From Candidatus Hydrogenedentota bacterium (lineage in GTDB: Bacteria; Hydrogenedentota; Hydrogenedentia; Hydrogenedentiales; CAITNO01), in NCBI GenBank assembly GCA_903922535.1, contig CAIXUF010000424.1, forward strand, positions 1 to 6,343: a stretch of DNA of 6,343 nt, read 5' to 3'. Every line of letters begins with the position of its first letter. Position 1 is the first letter of the stretch. The position numbers were made by a program, and so were the translations under genes. The notes beneath the pieces were generated by a model. It was not told the origin of the DNA, made no database searches, and saw only the letters and a program-made list of their open reading frames with translations. Of this stretch, positions 1-6,343 are shown piece by piece.

Positions 1-1
1 C

Positions 2-2227
2 GCCCCCAAGGCCGGGCTGCTCCTGGCGGAAAACGGCGAAGCGAAGGCGGCCATTGTGGTCGGCGCGAATGCCTCGCCGAGCACCCGCTACGCGGCGGAG
101 GAGCTGCAGCGCTTTCTTAAAGAGATCACGGGGGCCTCGTTCGATCTGATTACCGACGCCGAACCGGTGCGCCCGTCGGAAATCATTGTCGGCGCAAACG
201 ACCGCATGTACGGGCTCAACCTCTCCGTCGATTTTCAGCGGCTCGGCGCGGAAGGCTATGTGCTGCTGACGAAAGGCACACACCTCGTGATCGCCGGCGG
301 CGAGCCGCGCGGCACGCTCTACGGGGTGTACGGCCTGCTTGAGGACCACCTTGGCTGCCGCTGGTTCACGCCGACCATCAGCACCATCCCCAAAGCGTCC
401 ACGCTGACCGTGGAGAATCTCGACGAACTGCGCATCCCTGCGCTGGAATACCGCGAGCCCTTTGTCATGGACTGCTTCGACGGGGACTGGTGCGCGCGCA
501 ACCGCATGAACAGCACCGCAGGCCGACTGGAGGCGAAACACGGCGGCAAGGTGAACTACTGCGGGTTCGTCCATACAGCGAACGGGCTGGTGCCCCCGGA
601 GGTGTATTTTGACGGGCACCCCGAATACTTCGCGCTGGTCAAGGGTGTGCACGTGAAGGACCGCACCCAGCTTTGCTGCACCAACGACGACGTGGTGCGG
701 ATCGTGACCGAGGAGGTGCGCAAGCGGATGCGCGAGCATCCGGAGGCGACCGTGTTCTCCGTGTCGCAGAACGACTGGGCCAACTACTGCACCTGCGACA
801 AGTGCGCCGCCCTGGCCGCAGCCGAGGGCAGCCAGATGGGACCCATGCTCTACCTGGTCAACAGCGTCGCCCGAGCGGTGCGTGACGAGTTCCCCGACAA
901 GCTGATCGACACGCTGGCCTACCAGTACACGCGCAAGCCGCCAAAGACGATGCGGCCGGAACCGAATGTCATTATCCGCCTGTGCAGCATCGAGTGCGAC
1001 TTCTCCCACCCCTTTGAGGAGCGCGCGACCAAGGAGAACGCCGCATTCTGCAACGACCTGGAAGGCTGGGCGCAGGTGAGCAAGCGGCTCTGGGTGTGGA
1101 ATTACAACACGTCATTCTCGCACTACCTGACACCCTTCCCGAACCTGCGCGTGCGCGGGCCGAACATCCGCTACATGATCAAGAACAACGTGCGCGGCAT
1201 CTTCGAGCAGGACGTGTACACGACGCTCAACGGCGAGTTCAACGGGTTGAGCGGCTACCTGGGCGCGAAGCTGCTTTGGAACCCGCAGTACAACGAGGAC
1301 TACGCCGCCACCGAGTTCCTGAACGCCGTCTACGGGAAGGCGGCAACCCCCATCTGCATGTATCTCAACCTCATCCACGACGCAGTGAAGGACCCCAAGG
1401 TCAACATGGGCATTTGGATTGGCCCTGATTTCAAGTGCTTCACGCCCGAACTGCTGAAACGCGCCGACGAGCTGTTTGACTCGGCGGAAAAGGCCGTGGC
1501 CGACGCGCCGGAAACGCTGGAGCGCGTGCGCGTGGCCCGGCTCAGCCTCGACTACACCCAAATCGAGCGCCTGCGCAAGCACGCCTCGGATGCGTATGAA
1601 TTCGACCACAAGAACTACACGGTGCACATGAAACCCGAGTTCGCCCGGCTCGTGAACCGTTTCTTCGAGGTGGCTGAACGCAACGGCGTCACCCAGATTC
1701 GCGAGAACGACGGCGCCATGCCGAAGTACAAGGACATGGTCATGGCATCGTTCAAGTCGGACGGGGGGACTTTCCCGGTGCAGCCGGCCCTGGACGGCAA
1801 GGGCATCAAGCCCGGCCTCAAGTGCGCCTACTACGAGAAGACGCTGGACAAGCTGCCCGATTTCGCCACACTGACGGCAAACAAGACGAGCGTGGTGGAA
1901 CGCATCTCACTGGAACCGCTCGTCAACAAGGACGGCGGGGCGCTGCATTTTGAGGGATTTGTCCACGCGCCGACCGACGGCCTCTACTCCTTCGGGCTGC
2001 GATCGAACGACGGCAGCAGAATGTTTGTCGGCGGCAAAGAGCTGATCGACAACGACGGCCTGCACAAGGCCGAGACGGAGACCGCGTTTGTGGCGCTGCG
2101 CAAAGGCTGGCATGCCATTGTGGTTGATTATTTCCAGGCAGGCGGCGATTTGGACCTGTTGCTGACCTGGTCCGGCCCCGGCGTCAAGAACCAACCGGTG
2201 CCCGCCGAGGCGTTCGGGCACAAGTGA
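2..2227 (+). CDS. DUF4838 domain protein with C-terminal PA14-like domain (5' truncated by window edge)
   Basis: The reading frame is open from position 2 to the TGA at 2225-2227, giving 741 residues. The GTG at 56 is an internal valine, because the protein reads continuously upstream through an ordinary beta-strand lead-in (LLLAENGEAKAAIVVGANAS), so the true start is outside the window. Residues about 20-125 resemble the N-terminal domain found before alpha-glucuronidase and hexosaminidase-type barrels (AAEELQRFLKEITG, then GTLYGVYGLLEDHLGCRWF). Residues about 195-465 look like DUF4838, including SQNDWANYCTCDKC with a CxCxxC cluster at 263-268 and a following LAYQYTRKPP. Residues about 604-739 form a PA14-like beta domain (FEGFVHAPTDGLYSFGLRSNDGSRMFVGG), a type that often binds carbohydrate. 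It is probably a secreted glycan-acting protein, but any signal peptide is outside the window and DUF4838 has no reaction I can assign. The gene converges on the GH116 gene across a repeat-bearing gap. Confidence 0.85.
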   Translation, partial: APKAGLLLAENGEAKAAIVVGANASPSTRYAAEELQRFLKEITGASFDLITDAEPVRPSEIIVGANDRMYGLNLSVDFQRLGAEGYVLLTKGTHLVIAGGEPRGTLYGVYGLLEDHLGCRWFTPTISTIPKASTLTVENLDELRIPALEYREPFVMDCFDGDWCARNRMNSTAGRLEAKHGGKVNYCGFVHTANGLVPPEVYFDGHPEYFALVKGVHVKDRTQLCCTNDDVVRIVTEEVRKRMREHPEATVFSVSQNDWANYCTCDKCAALAAAEGSQMGPMLYLVNSVARAVRDEFPDKLIDTLAYQYTRKPPKTMRPEPNVIIRLCSIECDFSHPFEERATKENAAFCNDLEGWAQVSKRLWVWNYNTSFSHYLTPFPNLRVRGPNIRYMIKNNVRGIFEQDVYTTLNGEFNGLSGYLGAKLLWNPQYNEDYAATEFLNAVYGKAATPICMYLNLIHDAVKDPKVNMGIWIGPDFKCFTPELLKRADELFDSAEKAVADAPETLERVRVARLSLDYTQIERLRKHASDAYEFDHKNYTVHMKPEFARLVNRFFEVAERNGVTQIRENDGAMPKYKDMVMASFKSDGGTFPVQPALDGKGIKPGLKCAYYEKTLDKLPDFATLTANKTSVVERISLEPLVNKDGGALHFEGFVHAPTDGLYSFGLRSNDGSRMFVGGKELIDNDGLHKAETETAFVALRKGWHAIVVDYFQAGGDLDLLLTWSGPGVKNQPVPAEAFGHK

Positions 2228-2429
2228 CGAACGACTGACAGGCTGGGCCACGGCAACACCTGACCGCGGCAAGACAACGAACATCATGGACGAGATGGAC
2301 ACAATGGACCGTATGGACGATATGGACGGTATGGACTCTTCATCCTGTCCATTCAGTCCATTTTGTCCATAGCGTCCATGCCGTCCATTCCCAGAGACAC
2401 ACAACCAACAGCCACCGCCAATCTTGGCA
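2228..2429. other. Convergent intergenic region
   Basis: These 202 bases lie between the stop codons of the two convergent glycan-related genes. Bases 2228-2285 and 2389-2429 show no gene and no classical intrinsic terminator with a T-tract. A small palindrome, GCCAA-TC-TTGGC at 2417-2428, sits just past the GH116 stop on the minus strand and is too short to call a terminator on its own. The centre is filled by the inverted hexamer array described separately. Confidence 0.8.
2286..2388. repeat. Inverted array of ATGGAC / GTCCAT hexamers with 9-base period
   Basis: The left arm has six perfect ATGGAC copies starting at 2286, 2295, 2304, 2313, 2322 and 2331. The right arm has five perfect GTCCAT copies starting at 2347, 2356, 2365, 2374 and 2383. 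Within each arm every copy is separated by three variable bases (left: gag, aca, cgt, gat, ggt; right: tca, ttt, agc, gcc). CTTCAT at 2338-2343 is in phase with the right arm and matches four of six bases, so it may be a decayed sixth copy. Folded in register, left copies 6 to 2 pair with right copies 1 to 5, giving five 6-bp helices separated by 3x3 internal loops around a 10-base loop (2337-2346). The spacers are mostly not complementary. Its place between two convergent stops suggests a bidirectional terminator-like or REP-like role, which is inference. I do not recognise it as a named family. Confidence 0.9.
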
Positions 2430-5400
2430 TCACGCCACCGATGCCGCATCTCCGAGCGTGGCTTTTACCTCCAGCACCGCGCCGGTCTTGAGCACCGTGT
2501 CGGCCTTGACGGCAAGCGTCATGCGCCCAACCTGTGTCGCGACTTCCACCGGAAACGCCTTGCCATCCAGCGTGGCCTGCACCGCACCAGCCGACTTGCC
2601 CACCGGCAGGCCGAAGGAGGCTTCCTGAAGCCGCAAGGAACCGCGCACCACTTTCAGCCGGTTGACTTGGTGGCCGTTCTCGCGTTTCTGCTCGAACACG
2701 ACCCATCCCTCCGCCGTGGTGAAGAGTGCGCGGAAATCGTCGGCATTGATCTTGGGGTCAAACCCAATACGGCCCGCCGGACCGTCGTAGTTGAACCCGG
2801 CCAGCGACAGGTAGACGCCCCAACTGGCCATCGCGCGGGCGTAATGGTCACCGCATTCCACCTCGTTGTATGGATTGGCGAGACTGGGCTGATAGCGGTC
2901 GTGCACGGCACGGCAAATGACCATGGCTTCGTCGGTCATGCCCTCGGCGGCCATGTGCCCCGCCACCTGGTACTCGATGCCCGTCCACACCTCCTCGCGG
3001 TACAGCACGCCCTCCTTGAGGTGCTCGCTCTTGGGCCAGGTGCAGGTGAACAGGCCGGCGTGGCCCGGTGTGATGAACCAGCGCTGCGGCGGGTACTTTT
3101 CGTTGAATGGGGCCACGTCGGGCGCCCAGCAGTAGCGCCACACGGACCACAGTGCCTGCTTCACCTTCTCCGGATCGTAGATGTAGCCCAGCCCCAACTG
3201 GTGCGCCCAGCCTTGGCCGAACAACTGGTCAGCCAGGCATCCCGTGCCATACTGCGCCTTGGGATGCTCTTTCAGGTCGACATCCTGAATGAAATACTCA
3301 CCGTTCCACAGGCGGGTTTCCGAGGCCGCACGGCCCTTCTCAAAGATCTCGCGCACTTTCTTGGCGAACTTGCCATCCCCCACCTCGCTGGCCATTTCCT
3401 CGGCCGCGCGCAGCGCGGCAAGGTACAAACTGCCCACGAAGGTGTTGGCGCCGTAGAAGTCGATGTCGTAGGTGTTGGGCTGTTTGTTCTCGATGAGCCC
3501 GTCGTCATTCTCGTCCTGCTTGATGAGATACTGGAGTGCGTGCTTGATGCGCGGCCAGTTGCGCTGGAGGAACTCCGCGTCGGCCGACATGAGGTGCTCG
3601 CGATAGGCCTTGAGCACCGTGCCGCACTGCCCATCGGCGGCGTAGGCGTCGTTGCTGCGGAATCCCACCAGCCCCGTCTCCGGATCAAAGCCGCCGCCGT
3701 CGGCCGTGTCGCGAAAGTCCTGCATCTCGCGAACGCGGCGCGTCAGATCGGGGAAGAGGCGTGCCTCGGAGTGGGAGTAGTTCCAAACGTGGGTGCAGTT
3801 GCCCTCGCAGCAGGTAACGCCCTCATAGGCGTAGAAGCGGCCGTTGGCCCACCATTGGCAGGTGCCCGTGGCCAGCGTGGACACGGTCGAATGCAGCCGG
3901 TCGAGCAGCCAGTAGGGCAGCGTGGAATCGTAGAAGGTGTCGCGCCACTGCCGTGTCCCGGCGGTCAGCGCCTCGTGGTTGTCAAACAGATGCGCCGCCA
4001 CCGCCTGCGCGTCGGCGAAGCGTGTGGCGTAGTACTGGCCATGGGACTGGTTCGGGAAATGCCAGGTCAACGCGAAAACGAAGGTCGCCTTCTCACCCGG
4101 CTTCAGCGCCACCGGTTTCGCTGCCAGCAGCCCCGTGCGCTCGTCGCCGATTTCATAGTCCGCATCGGCCACCACGGGCGCGCCGCCGGGCAGCCCGCCC
4201 GGGTCCGCCGCGGCAGCCCACGCTCCCCCACGCTCCGCCTCGCCCAGGAAGGCCAAGCACATCGTTCCAAAATCCGGCATCCGGCTGAGCGCCGCCGCCT
4301 CGCCGTCGTGCGGCCGGTCAGCAAACTCGATATGGTCCACGTTGACATGGCCCCATCCCTCGGACGCATCGTCAACGATCTCGATATGCGCCTCGCGCCC
4401 CTCCAGTTTCACCACGTTCCAGTGCTGCCAATGAAGGTGCTCCTGGTTCTTGCCGGTCGTCGTGCGCTCCACCTTGCCATCCACGACAAGGTTAATGCAG
4501 GTCCGGTCCTTGTACGCGCCGCCGCCAATAAGGAAATTGATGAAACGCCGCGCAATGGTGAAAGCCGGTGAAATCAGTTTCCCTTTCGGCACGTCGCCGC
4601 CGTTGAAACTGTTCACCAGGCCCGCGCCCGTAAAGCCGTCCACCGGCTGCTGGCCCGGCAGCGCGCCGTGCGCCGGTCCCTTGCCGAAGGCCTCGCCCTC
4701 GGCCTTCCAGTCGCCATAGTCGTCACCCTCGAAGTCGGTGAAGAGTATCCGCTCGCGCCCGGTGTCGCCCGTGTCGGCGGCTTCCTGTTCGGCCGACTGT
4801 TCCGCGGCAAGATTCATCCATGCCCGGCCGTTCCCCTGGCCGAAGCGGATGCTGCGCTGCGCGTGGAACACATCGCCGTTTCGGAACGCAACATAGTTCT
4901 CCAACAACCCCGCGACAGACACTTCCTGGTGCGCCTTGGACACGTTTTCGACCGTGTAGTGGAACAGCGTCGCCGGATAGGACGAGTTTTCCGCATCCAG
5001 CGGGATAAACGGCGAGAAGGCTTCCAGTTCCACCTTCACCGGAGCGGCCGGGTCCGTGTAGTGCACCTGTGCGACGGGATATTCGCCCTTGAACGCCACC
5101 TGCGCGAAGCCGTCCTTGTCCAGCACGCGCCGCACGGGGGAGTCTTTGCCGGACCTTGCCAACACCATGAAGCGCTGATGGCAGGGCTTCTTGTGCGCGC
5201 GCCGTTCATAGGTCGAGCCGGTGGCGCCAATCCACATCGACTCGGCATTGTTGAAGATCTGCCAGCAGCCCAGCGTGCCGTCGCCGCAAAGGTACATCTG
5301 GCCGCTGCCGATGCCGCCGCAGGGCATGCCAATGGCGTCCAAATCCGCCCCACGATAAACTTCCTTCTCGCCGCGCGCATAAAGGCCGCGCACCCACTCG

Positions 5401-5624
5401 GGGGTGAGTTTCTTGTCGCCCGGCACCGGGAAACCCGGCGTCTCCGGCGCGTCAAAGGGCCCCGCCATCGCGATCAGCGGCCGCCCCACCGAAGTCGCCA
5501 GCAGCCCCAACCCCGCCACCTGCATGAACCGGCGCCGGTCCAGCTTCGCCCCACCGCATTTTCCGCCACAACCGCAGCCGCCACTTTGATTAGACTGACC
5601 CTGGGAATTGACCGCATCCGACAT
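2430..5624 (-). CDS. Tat-exported GH116-type (DUF608) glycosidase with inserted beta-sandwich-like module
   Basis: The protein has 1064 residues. I chose the ATG at 5624 because AAGGAG lies seven bases upstream and the Tat signal follows; an in-frame ATG at 5693 would only add a proline/arginine-rich leader. Residues 29-35 (DRRRFMQ) are a twin-arginine motif, followed by a hydrophobic stretch (VAGLGLLATSV) and a possible cleavage site after AMA at 54. Residues about 95-290 and 440-540 look like the GH116 N-terminal beta domain (PCGGIGSGQMYLCGDGTLGC). The alpha-barrel catalytic domain follows at about 560-955. By alignment from memory with human GBA2 (Glu527, Asp677), the nucleophile is Glu607 in CCEGNCTHVWNY and the acid/base is Asp720 in QPNTYD, just after DENDDGLIEN. 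GH116 enzymes are retaining beta-glucosidases, beta-xylosidases and related enzymes; the substrate here cannot be told. Unusual points are an extra module at about 288-436 and a Cys/Gly-rich segment before the Tat motif. It is probably periplasmic or secreted. Confidence 0.88.
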   Translation of the reverse strand: MSDAVNSQGQSNQSGGCGCGGKCGGAKLDRRRFMQVAGLGLLATSVGRPLIAMAGPFDAPETPGFPVPGDKKLTPEWVRGLYARGEKEVYRGADLDAIGMPCGGIGSGQMYLCGDGTLGCWQIFNNAESMWIGATGSTYERRAHKKPCHQRFMVLARSGKDSPVRRVLDKDGFAQVAFKGEYPVAQVHYTDPAAPVKVELEAFSPFIPLDAENSSYPATLFHYTVENVSKAHQEVSVAGLLENYVAFRNGDVFHAQRSIRFGQGNGRAWMNLAAEQSAEQEAADTGDTGRERILFTDFEGDDYGDWKAEGEAFGKGPAHGALPGQQPVDGFTGAGLVNSFNGGDVPKGKLISPAFTIARRFINFLIGGGAYKDRTCINLVVDGKVERTTTGKNQEHLHWQHWNVVKLEGREAHIEIVDDASEGWGHVNVDHIEFADRPHDGEAAALSRMPDFGTMCLAFLGEAERGGAWAAAADPGGLPGGAPVVADADYEIGDERTGLLAAKPVALKPGEKATFVFALTWHFPNQSHGQYYATRFADAQAVAAHLFDNHEALTAGTRQWRDTFYDSTLPYWLLDRLHSTVSTLATGTCQWWANGRFYAYEGVTCCEGNCTHVWNYSHSEARLFPDLTRRVREMQDFRDTADGGGFDPETGLVGFRSNDAYAADGQCGTVLKAYREHLMSADAEFLQRNWPRIKHALQYLIKQDENDDGLIENKQPNTYDIDFYGANTFVGSLYLAALRAAEEMASEVGDGKFAKKVREIFEKGRAASETRLWNGEYFIQDVDLKEHPKAQYGTGCLADQLFGQGWAHQLGLGYIYDPEKVKQALWSVWRYCWAPDVAPFNEKYPPQRWFITPGHAGLFTCTWPKSEHLKEGVLYREEVWTGIEYQVAGHMAAEGMTDEAMVICRAVHDRYQPSLANPYNEVECGDHYARAMASWGVYLSLAGFNYDGPAGRIGFDPKINADDFRALFTTAEGWVVFEQKRENGHQVNRLKVVRGSLRLQEASFGLPVGKSAGAVQATLDGKAFPVEVATQVGRMTLAVKADTVLKTGAVLEVKATLGDAASVA
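4317..4763 (-). other. Inserted accessory module within the GH116 protein (residues about 288-436)
   Basis: This coding segment interrupts the N-terminal beta domain of the glycosidase. It begins near ILFTDFEGDDYGDWKAEG and ends near WGHVNVDHIEFADRP. The pattern (FEGDDYGDW, GLVNSF, SPAFTI, INFLIGGG, CINLVVDGKV, then IEIVD and GWGHVNVDHI) strongly recalls a beta-sandwich module that I remember from GH32-type secreted enzymes of Planctomycetes and relatives. It is flanked by a polar, low-complexity linker (residues 273-290, rich in Ala, Glu and Asp) and by PHDGEAAA. A carbohydrate-binding or structural role is inference. Boundaries are approximate. Confidence 0.7.
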
Positions 5625-5631
5625 GTTGAGT

Positions 5632-5637
5632 CTCCTT
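5632..5637 (-). promoter_or_regulatory. Shine-Dalgarno sequence of the GH116 gene
   Basis: On the minus strand this reads AAGGAG, seven bases before the ATG at 5624. It decides the start in favour of MSDAVN over the upstream in-frame ATG at 5693, which lies before the ribosome site and would translate through it. Confidence 0.88.
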
Positions 5638-5764
5638 GGCGGCGCACCCCGCGCCGGCCGGTCATTTTTGCATGGAGACCCGGTCCCGCGCAAAGCCGAG
5701 ATGCACGCCCCAGCGCCGAAATGCTATCCTTTAACCTTCGGTCGCTTCAGCCATTACGTCCATT

Positions 5765-5769
5765 GGGAG
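5765..5769 (+). promoter_or_regulatory. Weak candidate ribosome binding site of gltX
   Basis: GGGAG lies 13 bases before the ATG at 5783, longer than the usual spacing, and no better purine-rich site is closer. The start itself is set by protein similarity rather than by this site. Confidence 0.4.
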
Positions 5770-5782
5770 TCCCGTAACCATC

Positions 5783-6343
5783 ATGAGCACTGTTCGCTGC
5801 CGCATCGCCCCGTCGCCTTCGGGTTTTCTACATATCGGCACGGCCAAGATGGCCCTGTTTAACTGGCTCTTCGCGCGCAGCCAAGGCGGCACCTTTGTGC
5901 TGCGCCTGGAAGACACCGACGCGGAGCGCACTGAGGAAGAGTTCGTCGAAGCCATGTGTGACGGCTTCAAGTGGCTTGGTATCGACTGGGACGAGGGCCC
6001 GCCCTTCGGCGACGAACCGGAGAAGGGCGCGCTGGGCCCCTACCGCCAGTCGCAGCGGCGTGAGCTGCACCACGCCGAGGGTATGCGTCTGGTGGCCGAG
6101 GGCAAGGCGTACCGCTGCTTCTGCACCAAGGAGGAGTTGGACGCGGACCGCGCGCTGGCCGAGGCGGAGAAGCGGCCTTTCCGTTACAGCCGCAAGTGCC
6201 GTGACCTGACCCCGGACGAGATTGCGGCCAAGGGCGACACACCCTTCGTGGTGCGCTTCCGCGTGCCGGACGGCGAGACGGTGGTCGAAGACCTCGTGCA
6301 GGGGCCGGTCAAGTTCAACAACAAGGAGTTTGACGACTTCATC
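5783..6343 (+). CDS. gltX: Glutamyl-tRNA synthetase, N-terminal part (3' truncated by window edge)
   Basis: The frame opens with ATG at 5783 and stays open for 187 codons to the end of the window. The enzyme charges tRNA-Glu (in some bacteria also tRNA-Gln) with glutamate in the cytoplasm. Residues 9-20 (APSPSGFLHIGT) hold the class I HIGH-type signature, followed by RLEDTDAERT at 41-50, which is the glutamate/ATP pocket motif. A zinc-binding pattern is visible: C112-F-C114, then Y135-SRK-C139. Residues 176-187 (VKFNNKEFDDFI) begin the segment that normally leads to the RSDG motif. The KMSKS loop and the anticodon-binding domain lie beyond the window. The start gives MSTVRCRIAPSPSG, which matches the usual short lead before the APSP motif. 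GluQ-RS is unlikely because the CxC...YxxxC insertion and the downstream DDF segment fit full-length GluRS. The gene is divergent from GH116 and shows no functional link to it. Confidence 0.95.
   Translation, partial: MSTVRCRIAPSPSGFLHIGTAKMALFNWLFARSQGGTFVLRLEDTDAERTEEEFVEAMCDGFKWLGIDWDEGPPFGDEPEKGALGPYRQSQRRELHHAEGMRLVAEGKAYRCFCTKEELDADRALAEAEKRPFRYSRKCRDLTPDEIAAKGDTPFVVRFRVPDGETVVEDLVQGPVKFNNKEFDDFI

Larger units (their letters stand above)
5625..5782. other. Divergent intergenic region between the GH116 gene and gltX
   Basis: Both leaders and both promoters should lie in these 158 bases. I cannot assign a promoter with confidence. The only AT-richer patch is around 5721-5735, with TATCCT at 5725-5730 as a weak minus-10-like hexamer toward gltX and no convincing minus-35 partner. 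A GC-rich inverted repeat, CGGCGC-ACCCC-GCGCCG at 5640-5656, lies two bases upstream of the GH116 Shine-Dalgarno sequence in that gene's leader. The overlapping palindrome CCGGCCGG lies at 5654-5661. Confidence 0.6.

Noticed and set aside
56..58. GTG as the start of the DUF4838 protein
   Set aside because: The frame is open upstream to the window edge, and the upstream residues continue the expected first strand of the N-terminal domain.
1112..1627. A 171-codon minus-strand frame inside the DUF4838 gene
   Set aside because: It is Val/Ala/Leu-rich shadow sequence opposite a conserved domain, with no motif or ribosome site that I could support.
2286..2388. CRISPR array
   Set aside because: The repeat unit is six bases with three-base spacers and the array inverts at its centre. 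CRISPR repeats and spacers are several times longer and keep one orientation, and no cas gene is present.
2353..2706. A 117-codon minus-strand frame ending in Met-Asp-X repeats
   Set aside because: Most of it overlaps the 3' end of the GH116 gene in another frame; only its tail comes from the hexamer array, so it has no independent support.
2424..4571. A 715-codon open frame on the plus strand, antisense to the GH116 gene
   Set aside because: It is rich in Arg, His, Ala and Leu with no recognisable domain, and it lies wholly opposite a gene with clear family motifs. Long antisense frames are expected in GC-rich coding DNA.
5625..5693. Extension of the GH116 protein to the in-frame ATG at 5693
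   Set aside because: The extra 23 residues would be encoded across the GC hairpin and the strong AAGGAG site, and would place a Pro/Arg-rich stretch before an otherwise normal Tat leader.
4668..5777. A 369-codon open frame on the plus strand, antisense to the 5' part of the GH116 gene and ending just before gltX
   Set aside because: The translation has no family features and biased GC-rich composition. It opposes the Tat signal and N-terminal domain of the GH116 protein, which are well supported.

Overview
The window is GC-rich bacterial DNA carrying three protein-coding genes and one conspicuous non-coding repeat. The gene types (a DUF4838 protein with a C-terminal PA14-like domain, a Tat-exported GH116-type glycosidase, and polysaccharide-type modules combined in unusual ways) suggest a polysaccharide-degrading bacterium of the Planctomycetes/Verrucomicrobia/Lentisphaerae group or a neighbour such as Kiritimatiellota or Hydrogenedentota. 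That placement is inferred from gene style only; no rRNA or other phylogenetic marker except part of gltX is present.

Layout. Positions 2-2227 (+) hold the 3' part of a large DUF4838/PA14 protein whose start lies before the window. A 202-base convergent intergenic region follows (2228-2429). It is dominated by an ordered inverted repeat: six ATGGAC hexamers spaced exactly nine bases apart, then five GTCCAT hexamers (the reverse complement) with the same spacing. Positions 2430-5624 (-) encode a 1064-residue GH116/DUF608 glycosidase with a Tat signal, a strong Shine-Dalgarno sequence and an extra beta-sandwich-like module inserted in its N-terminal half. A 158-base divergent intergenic region (5625-5782) separates it from the 5' part of gltX (glutamyl-tRNA synthetase), which runs off the right edge.

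How the parts relate. The two carbohydrate-related proteins are convergent, so they are not one operon, but they may act on the same extracellular glycan. gltX is a housekeeping gene that appears to be a chance neighbour. The most unusual element is the inverted hexamer array between the convergent stops. It may be a bidirectional terminator-like or dispersed REP-like element, or a multi-site protein-binding platform. It does not match any named repeat family I recognise.
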